A DNA stretch of 64,000 bases from contig BCIK01000003.1 of assembly GCA_039545295.1 (NCBI GenBank), positions 1,456,418 to 1,520,417 of the forward strand. Direction: 5' to 3'. Under the pieces are notes generated by a model. The model saw only the letters and a program-made list of their open reading frames with translations, had not been told where the DNA came from and searched no databases. Below are positions 11,913 through 23,400 of this stretch, in pieces (position 1 is the stretch's first letter; each line of letters starts with the position of its first letter). This DNA is from Udeniomyces pyricola (Eukaryota > Basidiomycota > Tremellomycetes > Cystofilobasidiales > Mrakiaceae). A program made the translations under genes and the position numbers.

Positions 11913-13631
11913 TCAGCCACCTCCTTCGCTTTCCTCACTATCATCCCAGCTACGAATACTACTTCTCCTCGCTTGCCTCAGCCCGGCTGCCCCTTTGATG
12001 CCCTTTACAACGCTGCCCACCTCGATCCATTTGCCATCGAGGCTCTGCACAAGACCTGGACACGTCCTACCCTTGCTATCCTCGACCTGGACACCTCTCT
12101 TTCCAAGTGTGATTGCCCAGCGTCGTGCAGCTCCTGCGACGCCTGAGCCAAGGGCAGCGTTCGATATCTGATGAGGAGGCGAGGTGGAGTAAGATGCCGA
12201 TGGTGAGGACGAAAGAGCGGCGGATGCTACAAAAGAGGACGACGAGATCCAGGTAAAATTGTCGAGACGAAACTTCTTGAGGACTGGAAAGCGTGAAGCG
12301 CTGATAAACGTCTGTACGACCCGATCGTAGGCAGAGGTATTGGATGGAGGTCGGGAAAGTGTGATCTGCTCGAGAAGAGTCGGCCCGGCAAAGTCGTCTG
12401 ACGTCCCAGAAAAGAAAGAGGGTGGAGGAGGAAGCCGATTTGTTGAGAGGTAAATTGTAAGTGCTTTTAGATTTGGGCAGAGCTCGAGAGTGTCGTGGGG
12501 GAGAGGAAGATGGGGACGAGGAAAATCGGTTGGCGCCGCAAATGTAAGCGAGCGAAGGGATACTCCGTGAGCGCGAAGAAGCGAGTAAGTCAGATCTCGA
12601 GAAGTTGTGTGGTAAGGTGTGATTTCGAGGTCCTCCAGGGCCGGTAGAGGAGTAGAGACGAGAGTCCTCAGCAGAAGGCCCGACGAGACGCCTCGGATGG
12701 ATAGTGAGCGCAGTTTGGCAAGGCGAAGCCTCGGCTGAGGATAAGCACCATCGTCGTCAAGGCTAGTGTCCATTCCTTCTCCTCTGAGACCGAGCACTTC
12801 CAGCTCGGGCATCCGCTCCAACATTGCCACAAGAGGATCCCTCTTGGAACTGTCTACCGCGCCGTTCATGAGGACCCCAAGGTTTTGTAAATCCCGTAGT
12901 TGAGGTAACCAATCCGTCAGAGCTCGAACGAACGAAAGCCCTCCTGTCGACCAGGCCAGGGGAAGGTGAAGAAGCTGTAGATTAGGAAGAGTAGGTAGCA
13001 GGGACGTCAGGAGTGAGTTGAGGTGGTATGGTTGTGAGCTGAGAGTGGATGCTGGCGTGTATGGTACGAGGTGAATGGCGGACAAGTCGAGAAATCTGAC
13101 GTAAGAGCCGGGGAGGGCTGAGGAAGCAAGAAATGGTCATCACAGGCGCGAGGTCAATCGGTGGGTTAGACAGGATGAGTAGTGAGCGTCTGCTGAGAGA
13201 ACGAGCTATAAGTTACAAGAGCAACGTTTCGTCGGATACACGCACAGTGCGGTGAGCGTCGCAAGTTGTCCCATGACCGATCGCCTCGCTCAAGGGCTGC
13301 TAGGAATCTAACGAGTGCTTCCGAGTCAAGGATGATAGGATCTTGATACAGGAATCTGAGGCCCGCACGCTGGGGACCGTGCGAATAGCAAGATGAAAGC
13401 ACAAGTCAGTTGTTAATGGACTGTGCTCCGCCCCATCGTCAAGGACCTGATGTCAAGGATCATTCATAGCCAGACCTTGAAGGTACGCGACACATGGATT
13501 ACGGCGAGGCGATCCCGAGCAAGCTGGCGATGGCCACCGATGTCCGTGCCCGCGCGTGCAGCGGGACCGACAGCGAAAGCCAATATGTGTGCCCAGAGCT
13601 CGAACGGGAAGGAGATAGAATCTGAGGACAT
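11913..13631 (-). CDS. F-box protein with leucine-rich C-terminal region
   Basis: The start at 13631 gives MSSDSISFPFELWAHILAFA followed by ARDRLAVIHVSRTFK, the helical pattern of an F-box (LPxELxxxIL...L..LxxVSRxF). A middle exon reads RAGLRFLYQDPIILDSEALV. Splicing at CTTACGTCAG leads into a 390-codon 3' exon containing leucine-rich segments (LLTSLLPTLPNLQLLHLPLA, LPALEDLEITPYHTTSRDL, ELCPNLKALTIYLSTNRLP). The protein ends RRSSIRSWDDSEESEGGG, stop at 11913-11915. F-box proteins bind Skp1 and present substrates to SCF ubiquitin ligases; no substrate can be inferred. The short piece joining the first two exons (about 13400-13475) is uncertain. Family assignment rests on the N-terminal pattern and the leucine spacing. 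Confidence 0.75.
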
Positions 13632-15472
13632 GTAAGGGAGAGATATGCAGAAGCAAAAGATGAAGTGTAGGGCCTGTAGGGTCGGACGTCGGACCGGTAC
13701 GTCTACGCGTCTACAAGGGAGAGATGGTCAGAGGGTTACAGAGGGCCGGGCCGGTCAAGGATGGCGCGAAGCCGAATATCGAATATCAAATATCAAATAT
13801 CAAATATCAAATATCGAGTATCGAATAAGCCACTGGAGGGTGACTTGTCGCATTGCCTTGATATGTCACCCTTGTTGCTTATCACTTAACCACCAACGTG
13901 AAAGCTTACAATGCTATATCTTCCCGTTTAAACAATCAAGACGATCGTCCCAAACCAATCATTCTGCCTCGTCGTCCATCGATTCGCTTTCTCCTCCCGT
14001 CGACTCGACCTCTAGATCGACCCCTGATCCTCCGACTTCACAGCAAAGCAGCTTCGCTATTGAGGACACCGACAACCTTCCGAATCTATTGTTGATCGAA
14101 GCTTGGAAGGCACGAAAGCCACCAGAACTTCACGTCTCTGACCAGACTTCGGAACGCCCGTATGACCACTGTTTCATCTCGTTTGTCCGTTGGTTTCTTG
14201 CGCGGTCGGGCTTCAGAGGTCCCTTGAAAGCATGTACGAGTGGGTTCTGGAAATGAAGGTGTCTCTCATCTTGATGATGTCGGCCGGCTGAAACCGAGAT
14301 CAACGGAAAGGATGACCGACGATGAAGAGGCATCGACCCCTCGCAAAAGCAAGACAACCGGGTCGACCAGGATCCAGAGCGACTTCAAAGCTTCAACCCC
14401 AGCCGTTTGCAGGGGCTAGCGGGGGCGGCTTACCAAGCCTGGCCTGATCATCGAGCTCCTGACTCACTAAATCGACAACGTCGCTGCCCGCTTCCAAGTC
14501 GAACGCTCGAATAGCCAAACGCTCGTCCCTCTCAGCCAGCTGCGACGTTCGGATCGTCCAGCACTTCAATTCTTCACGACCCAATCCGCCCATTTGCCTA
14601 CACAATCGGTCTCGAGTCCGATCCCGATCATGCTGGAATCGAGTCGAGGCTTAAGGAACTCAATTACGACTCGCTAAGGATAGGGAGAGCAGCCCTCATC
14701 TTGCGCGAAGCAGGGGCTCGATGCCGTATCGGAGAAGCCTCACCTATTTGCGATCTTGATGCGGCATTTCCTTGCTCCTTTGCCCTATTCCACGACCCCC
14801 CTTCTAATTCGCCTTTTTTTTTTTGGGGGGGGGGGGGGGAAGGGGTTTTGGGACGGTATTATTACTTTTTAGTTCGACTCGATGTTACTCACTCTACCAC
14901 CTTACATCCTTCAACCGCATATAGCAGATGCATCAGACCTCGAATGACTCCCTCGGCATATCCTCATTTTGAAGCTGTCCTCACGACCCCCTCTTATCTC
15001 GTATGGATGTACATTTTTTGCTTTCTGGTGTATCTCTTTCTAAACGAACCTACCAATTTCTTCAGACTGTCTGGAGCGTTTCAATGTTAGACCGCGGATA
15101 TGAGGAGAAACGTGGACAAAGCGCCATCATATCGTGCTGTGAATTGCTTGGGCTGTGTTATATGCTCAATGATAGGGCTATGGTGCCTCTCTTGGGCTCG
15201 CACTTTCTTCACGCTCCACAAGACAGTCTGGATATCTAAGTCGACAGTACACAGTCTCTCAGACGGTTGGGTTATAATCTTTCTCAAAGCCAAAACGTCA
15301 TTTTCTCGCAGATCACATGACTGAGTTGTCTCGAGGCTGTGCAGACGACCGCCATCCAGAATTGGGTCATACACATGTAATTCAACATCCGATATCCAAT
15401 ATTCAATACCCACCGGCTACCATCTATCCATCTTGTATCCATCTTCCACCATCCATCCTTTCCATCATAAGC
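13632..15472. other. unresolved 1.8-kb region, possible small spliced gene(s)
   Basis: No family is recognisable. On the plus strand an open stretch at about 13970-14160 reads DTDNLPNLLLIEAWKARKPP, then ELHVSDQTSERP, up to a possible donor (GTATGA) and acceptor (GGGCTTCAG) 60 bp apart. About 14285-14421 reads STPRKSKTTGSTRIQSDFKA. On the minus strand about 14420-14600 reads REELKCWTIRTSQLAERDER, then LAIRAFDLEAGSDVVDL, between plausible splice sites. I could not join either set into a full gene. 14815-14842 is a T-run followed by a G-run. 14900-15470 shows nothing beyond short frames and the MOSC promoter. Confidence 0.3.
13776..13828. repeat. ATATCAA heptamer microsatellite
   Basis: Tandem (AAATATC)n with degenerate edge units (AATATCG, AGTATCG), about seven units. 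It lies 145 bp upstream of the F-box start. A related repeat (ATCAAGT/ATTAAGT) occurs at 54942-54970. Confidence 0.85.
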
Positions 15473-17102
15473 ATGTTCGATCTGGTTTTCAGCATCCCAC
15501 CTTGGCTACCTGCTCTCATACTTGGCCTTCCGATCTTTTGGCATCTGTTACTGTTCCTCCGTGCCCGTGAAGAACGTCTCGCCCTCGCTGCCCATCATGC
15601 TTTCCTCGCCTCTCATCAGAACATGGAGACGAGTCAAGAGTTTGTGCTTGAACGCATCATGATCCATCCTATCAAGGTATGTTTGCCCCATCATCTGGAT
15701 CACGTTCGCGAGGTCGCGATAACGGTCCACACAGATCCGGGCTGACATCTTTCCGGACAATGGACTCCATTAAACGGTCCGGCTCATGTCCGATCGTATA
15801 GAGTTGCAGAGGAATTGAGGTGGAGGCGGCTGGATATACATCTCAAGGTCTTGACCACGATCGAACCTTCATGATTGTCGACAAGAATCACAAGTTTGTT
15901 ACCGCACGATCGCACCCATCGGTAAGGGCACTTTCACCTCATGAGTCATGATTCATCTCGCATATTTCTCTTCCTTTCCAACGAGCTTTATCTGTGACTC
16001 AAGCTAATGTAAGTTGAACGCAATGATCTAGTAGATGGTCATGATTTCGCCTACCGTCGACGAGGCCCGAGGGATCCTTCGGATAGCCTTTCTTCCGGGT
16101 GCCATTTCGAGCGATGATCCTTCTCCACCCGGTCCAATCGAGGTTCCCTTGAACCCTTCTAGCGTCGAACTTGCATCTTGGCATGTTTGGGACGACGTGC
16201 AGGTTTGGGGATCGACCGTTTCTGCCTATGTGGTTCCGACAACTGTTCAGAACAACCCTCACGACGTTATCTCTCGCTTCCTCGGATTACCGGTCACGCT
16301 GGTTTTTAAACCCCCTCACACGCTTCCACCGCGAGCGCTAGTCCTCCCGTCCGACAAGGCGCCAGAAGAGTACGCGCTACCCCAAGCGCTACCCAAGGAT
16401 GCTCAGTGTTCGTTTGCCGACGGCTTTCCTTTTCTCATCGTGTCGAGCTGGTCGGCCAACGACCTCCAGGAACGCATTGCCCGAACCGGACACAAATACG
16501 CGCGGAAGGATGATGAAACCGATGAAGTCCTTGAACAGTGGATTAATGGTCAAGCACAGGTACTCAGGAGGACCCGAGGAAATCTGGTTGTCGGAGGCAA
16601 GGGGGGCAAGCCCTGGGCTGAAGATACTTGGGGTGTCGTTCAAATAGGCTCTGATGAAGTGGTGGTTGTCTCGAGATGTGGTCGATGTCAGGTGAGTGCT
16701 GAGTTCAATCGGAGATATTGAGCATATGCCTGTGCAATTCAAATGACGCTTGTCCTCCACGATGCATTTCGACAGCTTCCGAACGTTGATCCTTCGACGA
16801 GCCTCAAGCATCATGCACTTCCCTACAAAGCGCTTGCTACCTTTCGTCGAGTTGATCCTGTGTACAAGGCCAACGCCTGCTTTGGCGTAAATGCAGTGCC
16901 GACAGCGTCGAGGTAAGACCGCCCTTTATCCAGGATCTTGGCCGGGAAGCAACCGACTTGTCGCTGACAAAAATCTATCCGGCCTGATTCTTTCCTGTCG
17001 AATTGCAGAGGTATCTTCAGAGTGGGAGATAAGGTGCTGGTTGTGAAGAAAAATGAGTGGGCTCAGAGGGAGGTCGAACAGAGGGCTGAGCGCGAGTTCT
17101 GA
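15473..17102 (+). CDS. MOSC-domain (mARC-like) molybdenum-cofactor protein
   Basis: The start MFDLVFSIPPWLPALILGLP, continuing IFWHLLLFLRAREERL, gives one N-terminal membrane anchor, as in mitochondrial outer-membrane mARC proteins. After a coiled region comes the N-terminal beta-barrel signature: RIMIHPIK spliced to SCRGIEVEAAGYTSQGLDHD, then RTFMIVDKNHKFVTARSHPS. A large exon carries a canonical MOSC body (DAQCSFADGFPFLIVSSWS, then ARTGHKY...RTRGNLVVGG). The C-terminal part reads SRCGRCQ spliced to LPNVDPSTSLKHHALPYKAL and KANACFGVNAV, matching the conserved Cys/NVDP block that holds the molybdenum cofactor. The last exon ends EVEQRAEREF. Family members reduce N-hydroxylated compounds with cytochrome b5; that activity is inferred. 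Five or more exons. Confidence 0.87.
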
Positions 17103-17857
17103 TAATCGGTCTGCAGAGCGACAAATAGTCGATACTTACAAGTGACTACCAGACGTCAGACGTTGGGACGAAATTTGGCTTTTATCGTTGCTGAGAGCGT
17201 GGAAAAGCCCATGATGTACGTGAGGTTGTGAATCTGACGGATCGAGGCGTAAATAACATGATCATACTACAGGTCCATCATTGTCCATCAACGTCGACGT
17301 GATCTGCCGCACGTGTTAATTCACAAAAGGTCGAACCATTCACTGTAGTTCGACGTTCATTGACAGTTCAGAACTAGAAGCTTGGATACTACATACTGGG
17401 TGCTCAAAAACAACAAGCCCTTAATTGTCGAAGCTCAAGCTAGTAGCTTGCACGAAGACCAATGCGTCAAATTCACACGCTCTATATAAATAGCGATCCT
17501 ACTACGTATATATATATGAAGAGTCTTGCTCGCCACGTGCATTGCTATAACATACTGTATATGATGCTGATGACCACCGGCTATGCACTGACTATATATG
17601 TTGTAAATTGCTAACCAACTACCATGTATATAAGGAGCACCGAGTTCGGCGGAGATGGCAAACAAAACCACCCGCCGGTCCGGTTGGTTGAAAGTGAAAC
17701 TCGTGTCGTGACTCGCTGCGATCAATCTAAAAAGCCGGCCTACAAGTGCTTACTCCGCTAGCCCACACACCCTATAACTATATTGAACCATACACCTTCT
17801 CATCTCCTTAGCACATAGCCACGCCATTGTTTTCGTTTGCCTACATCGCTTGCCGAC
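17103..17857. other. AT-rich intergenic region
   Basis: 755 bp between two tandem plus-strand genes, with several TATATA stretches (17505-17520, 17590-17600). A CT-rich segment just before the next ATG (17790-17820) looks like its leader. No gene or repeat family was seen. Confidence 0.6.
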
Positions 17858-19824
17858 ATGGACGTCTCTCAACAGCTCCAACTTATCGACCTCGATCTCT
17901 ACATCCGAGACCCTTCCTCGCCCCTCGCACGAGCCGAATGTGCCAAAGGTCAGTCGATCATGGTCAGCTTACTTGCAACATCCGTAATAAACCTGGAATA
18001 TTCCATTCGAAGGTGCTCGTCAGATTTGTGTCTCATCAGGCCTAATCCTTCCGTTATAACCTGGTCCTAGCTGCCAACGCGCTCGTCCTGCAAGGCGCTC
18101 TCATTCTCAAGACATCCTCCGTCTCAGCGAGCTCCAACAACCGCTTCCTCGACACGCTCGAGGACTACTTCAACCAGTCCCCCGAGCTTCTCGCCCAGGA
18201 TGAACGCCCTCAGTTTGGATTTCAAGTCGGGACTACGCTCGAGGTAACATGTATCGACATCTTCCCACTTGCTGTTCCTTACCGACGCATATTCCGCTCT
18301 CAACGCTTCTTACCCTTCTGACTCCTCAGAACACTGAGAAACCCAAGTGTCACTCATCGCAAGAGTGCCAGAAGGTCATCCGCGACCTAGCGCCTGAAGA
18401 AAGGCCTCTCGATATGCACAACCAATTCGCAGACCCAAAGTGTCGGGTGAGTCCGACACAGGCACTCCTCGCAATTAGCCTGTGGCCAATGGCTTACTGC
18501 CTTTGTCCTTTCTTTTTTCTTCTTCCTTGTGTTACGCAGTTCTTCTGGAGGATGGGTGAGACCCCTCCTTATACGTCAGCGTTTGCACAGCAGTATATGG
18601 ACAACGTTGTCCCTCCGGCAGTAAGTCGGTTGTGCTTTATCAATGGGTTCGCTCGGCTCTCGTGGGCACGCTAACCTGTTCATACGCTGCTATACTCTTC
18701 AAGTTTGAGGATATTTGGAAGGAGACACTGGAATCTTATGGCGGTCTTCTCAAGTCGGCTGCTGAACATCTGGCAGTCATGATTGCCATCGGGTTTGACC
18801 TCGAACCCTCGCATTTCAAAGACGCTGGCCGCTACGGCCCTCATCTTCTCGCTCCTACAGCCACTGATCTCGAGCGCTTTGGCAAAAAGGACTCAATTTG
18901 GGCTGGATTCCATACCGATCTTAACGCACTCTCCATACATGGCCAGAGCAGGTCAGTTAGGCCCGTGTCTACCCCCGTCATGCAAGTAGGCGCAACGCTC
19001 ATGGTTTGATCACTGGCACGATCTTTACTTCTTCAACAGATACCCCGGCCTTCATCTTTGGGGTCGCAACAGTGGTAAAAAGATCGCGGCACGGGTCCCG
19101 GATGGCTGTCTGTTGGTGCAAGCTGGAAAGCAGCTAGAGATCGTCACTGGTGGCCTGGTCAAGGCCGGCTATCACGAGGTCTGCTGCACTGATGCGACGT
19201 TGGCTGCTATCGAGAAGAGAAAAGTGTCTCATCCTGATCGTCCCCTCTGGCGAATCTCTTCGACCTTTGTGAGTCTGTGACCTCCATCTTCATTCTGGTT
19301 CCGGGCCTGCACTTTACTGTGCAAGAGCAATTTGGTGCTAAAACTTCATACTTTTCCCATCAGTTCTATCATTTTTCGTCTGATCGTGAGTACTGAGCAC
19401 AATCTGCGGAGTTTGCGTGGAGTATCTCGTCGTCTGGGGTCTCTATTGACGATACACGTTATTGCACCCATCCTTCCTTCTCGCTATGCGTATGGCAATA
19501 TTTGCTATACGATAATCACCTTGTTGTTGGCATGCCCTCTCTATGCTCTAAAAAAAACAGACGACATTACTCCTCTGCCCGAACTTGCGGCTCGGGCCAA
19601 AGACCTACGACTCCGACTTGGCGAGACAGCTGAAGAGGAGCCGTACAAAGAATGGCGGGGAAAAAAGGTCCGTGAGATGTCAGCATTGTGAACTGTCCGA
19701 CACTGTCGGCATATCATCGCTGTCATACACCGCGGCTAATCTGAATTTCATGGACTGTGAATGGTTGATTCTTCAGGTTGGCGATGAAGTGCTGCATGAG
19801 CTGGGCTTGATTTCGCTGGTTTGA
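17858..19824 (+). CDS. 2-oxoglutarate/Fe(II)-dependent oxygenase, IPNS-like
   Basis: The start is MDVSQQLQLIDLDLYIRDPS; frame upstream has no ATG. Exons include NTEKPKCHSSQECQKVIRDL and FFWRMGETPPYTSAFAQQY. The core exon has the iron ligands in FHTDLNALSIHGQSR (His-x-Asp), and the next exon supplies the distal His in GLVKAGYHEV. The co-substrate Arg-x-Ser follows in RISSTF. LLVQAGKQLEIVTGGLVKAG matches the double-stranded beta-helix of the isopenicillin-N-synthase-like family, so all catalytic residues are present. The substrate is unknown; members hydroxylate or cyclise small molecules. The terminal exons read DDITPLPELAARAKDLRLRL and then VGDEVLHELGLISLV. The last codons and the stop lie inside the first unit of a 40-bp tandem duplication. 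The exons around 19370-19560 are uncertain. Confidence 0.85.
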
Positions 19825-19890
19825 TGTGCGATGCGGAAGATGGTTTTTTATTTCGCTGGTTCGATGTGCAATGCGGACGATGGTTTTTCA
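19811..19890 (+). repeat. 40-bp tandem duplication over the oxygenase stop codon
   Basis: Unit 1 (19811-19850) and unit 2 (19851-19890) are adjacent, same length, and differ at four positions. Both start TTTCGCTGGTT. The gene's TGA lies in unit 1 at 19822-19824. The equivalent triplet in unit 2 is CGA. Confidence 0.95.
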
Positions 19891-20486
19891 GTAGCTGAAG
19901 GCAGTGACCAGATACGATAGAGTGTATATATGATCATGTGCCGGCGTGACCACTGGCAGCTGGATATATATTTACGATACGTAATCTCAGGTCCCCGACT
20001 CCTTAATACATATTGATGGCTATACAGACATTACATACAGACATTATATATAGCTAAGTGGTGCTATGGCTCAGGCAGGCTCAATCCGCGCAGGCACGAT
20101 GGCGCATGAGCGTATAGATACAGATCTGGCTCATGACGTCGATCACATCGTTTGTTTGTCTTGCTGGCTGCTGGTGCTTGTCTGCAGCTGATGTGCTGCA
20201 GATGGATTTATGGCTTTGAGCTCAGCGCGCTCTGCAGCGCTCGGCTAAAATTGTCCCTCTCATATCTAGCTTACCCTTATGAAGCGTGAAGCTTGCAGCT
20301 GACCGGCGCTGCAGCACTGCAGCGCCCTGGTTACTGGTTGCCCCTCGGGCCTCGATATTCGATAGTTACCCCTCATATTATTACGACGACCGTAGTTGAC
20401 GCCCGCTACCCGCTCCGACCCATTCAGTCCACCCCCCCACCCCCCCACCCCCCCAAAGTACCCGCATCATCCCAGCAGTTCTTCCG
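19825..20486. other. intergenic region, GCTGCAG-rich and CCCCCAC repeat
   Basis: 662 bp. It holds unit 2 of the duplication, an ACAGACATTA repeat (20028-20052), a cluster of GCTGCAG/CTGCAGC words at 20180-20325 that can pair with each other, and a (CCCCCAC)3 repeat at 20431-20453 in the leader of the next gene. No ORF worth calling. Confidence 0.6.
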
Positions 20487-23400
20487 ATGAGTCTTCCATC
20501 TCATCTCCGGTCATTCAAGGAGAACAGCAAAGAGGAGTCCACACGGGACTTCTTCAATGTACCGAGACATCTCCCATCTGACGACCTCAAGTCAAAGGTC
20601 GTCAGTCCCCAAGGCGGCGGTATGGATGGCATCTCATGCGTTCTTAGCATAGAAGGAGAAGCCGTCCACGTGAGTCTTATCTGTCACTACTTCTGACTCC
20701 TCAAGGCAGTCCCAGGTCGAGAGTTGTTGGCACAAGCGAACAAAGCCCGGAACGCGTGCCCAATCACAACTTGAAGGCAGCAAACAGTTCCAATGCATAC
20801 CCATTCGCATGTGCTGATGACTCGCTTCGCTCTTGACTCAACTCTTTTCCAACATACATAGGCTGGCCGATTGTACCTCCTCCCACCATTTCTGTGCTTC
20901 GTCAGTCTCGACCGACGTTCAGCCCGCTTCAGGTGAGCCTCCTTGTCCGCACAACTGGTGTTGTCATCAACCCTTCCCCCCCCCCCCTCCCTCCCGCCTA
21001 CTTCTCCTCTTCTCCGTTGATGCTGAGCCAGATGGACTGACGCTATGCACCTTTATGCTCTCACATCCTCTTTAGCATACCACTATTCTGTATCAGAAGG
21101 GTCGAGAGACTCAATAGTCGAGCGGGGGTGTTCGCCCTCGGTGTTGGTCTCTGGCATGGGTTACGAATCGTTTGTCCTCTTACCTCGCTCCGCCCGCAGT
21201 CTTCCTTTTCCCTCTGACTATCTAAGCTGATGTGAGCCCCATTGGCGGGCCTACTTACGCGACAGATTCTTCAACTTACCAGTCTTCTCCCTACGGCTGA
21301 GCACTTCTGTGTTCTTCTAAGAGAAGCTCTGCGGGCTCAGGTCCCAATGATGAAGGCTCTCAAAGGTTTTACTGCGTGCGTGTTGAATGTCGCTCGCTTG
21401 TTCGGCATCCAGCTGAGAAATTATACTTAAACATCTGTGTTGACTGCTTGAGCTTTTGATAAACATATACATTCCCATATAATCTAGTACACTATACTCA
21501 GAGTATCTACTTGTGGCCACCAACGCAGATGAGGACGCAGGAGGAATCGTGGCGAGCGGTAGTTTAGAAGGTGATGCTAGGGGACCTGGAGGTGAGGGGA
21601 AGGGCGAGTATCATCGAGGACTCGGAGAAGTTTTTGGCTTCCCGGGGGATGCACGCAAGCTAAGAGAAAGGAGCAAGATCAAACTGTGGCGAGAATATTT
21701 CTCTATGCATGGTCGCTCCTTAACCTTGCTTCGCTACCCGTCATTCCAGCGACTTCTTCAGGTTGGACTACCTTCTCGACTCCGCGGAGAGCTTTGGGAA
21801 ACCCTTTCCGGATCCATTTGTGAGTTACTGTGTCGTTTCGGTCTGAGCTTTCGGCCGTGCACTGGTTCCCGTCTACTGATACTTGTGTTCTCCCCACGAC
21901 TCTTCATAGATACCCGCTACGCCAACAAGGGTCTCTATCAGACGATCCTCGACGACAACAAAGGAACGATCACGCCAGCGACCGAGGAAATTGAGAAAGA
22001 TCTGTATCGATCGCTCCCAGAGTATAAAGGTTTCCAATCAGAAGAGGGCATTGGAAGCCTGCGCCGGGTCCTGACGGCTTATTCTTTCCGAAACCCGGAG
22101 CTAGGGTGTGAGTCGCCTCATACACTTGATTCAGGTGATATTGGTCGATGCTCATGATTGACAATAATCCTTATTCTCCCTTTGTGCGCTCACAGACTGT
22201 CAGGCAATGAATCTAGTCGTGCGTAGCACGACTCCTCGACCTGCTGCCGCACGAAGGCGGGACGTACACTGACACGATCCCTCATGATCTATTATCATAG
22301 GTTGCTGCAATTCTCATGTAAGTCAGAGTATACAACTGCCGTATTTGCACATGTTATGGTCCCCGATCTTCTGAGCTGATGTAAGATGGGGCCGATGGAA
22401 ATCAGTTACATGTCAGAAGAGCAAGCATTTTATCTTCTCGAGGTTCTCTGCGACCGTCTATTGGTGCGTTTGCGCTTGACCAAGCCTTCGTGTGTCCTTC
22501 CTGACCAAGACGACTCAAACGTACGTTTCTTTTGCCATAGCCCGGCTACTACTCACCCTCGATGCACGGCACTTTGCTGGATCAGAAAGTGTTTGAAGCA
22601 TTAGTTGGTCGGTGCTTGCCCATGATTTCCGAGCATCTGGCGAGTGTCGACGTTCAGCTCTCAGTTGCCTGTCTGCCGTATGTTCCCTCAGCCTTTTTAA
22701 ATGATGCATTTCGAAATGATTCAACTGCCCGTGTCGGTACTGACTCACTGATCGTTCGCTGCTACAGCTGGTTCCTGAGTCTATACATCAACTCGATGCC
22801 CCTCATTTTTGCTTTCCGCGTCATCGATTGCTTTGTAGCTATGGGACCGAAAGTCCTATTCCAAATCGCTCTTGCCATTCTCAAGCAGAACGGGGAAGCT
22901 CTTCTTGGGGTTACTGATGATGGAATGCTCATCAGGTACATTTGACGCCATTGGTGATTTCAAAGAGCAGATAACTCATACTGACATCATGAGCTATACT
23001 CTCTTCTTTTCCGCAGCCTTATGAGGAATTACTTTGCGACGATTGGTGACTCTGCTCATCCTGGTCATGAAGATCCTCGCGTTCGAGCCATCACCAATTT
23101 TCAAGAGCTTCTGGGTGAGGCTCTTGTCGGTCCCTTTCGCATTTGAACGAGCAGACCAAGCTGCTAACAGCTTGCTTCTCATTCAGTCGTTGCCTTCCGA
23201 GAGTTTTCCGTCATCACAGAGGAAACGATCCAGACAGAACGCACCCGGTTCCGCTCCGTTATTGCGGACGAGATCGAATCCTTCTCCAAGCGAGCGGCCA
23301 TTCGGAACCTCAAGACCACCGGCAAGTTTACAAAGGAACAGACCAACATCATATACGATCGATTCTTCACTGCCGTTTGTACCCCCCAGGGCGGCGGTGA

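Noticed and set aside
11707..11998. Plus-strand ORFs rich in Phe, Ser and Leu (FFLFHSFFSSILSFS type)
   Set aside because: Translation of a TTCTTTC pyrimidine repeat between convergent genes, not a membrane protein gene.
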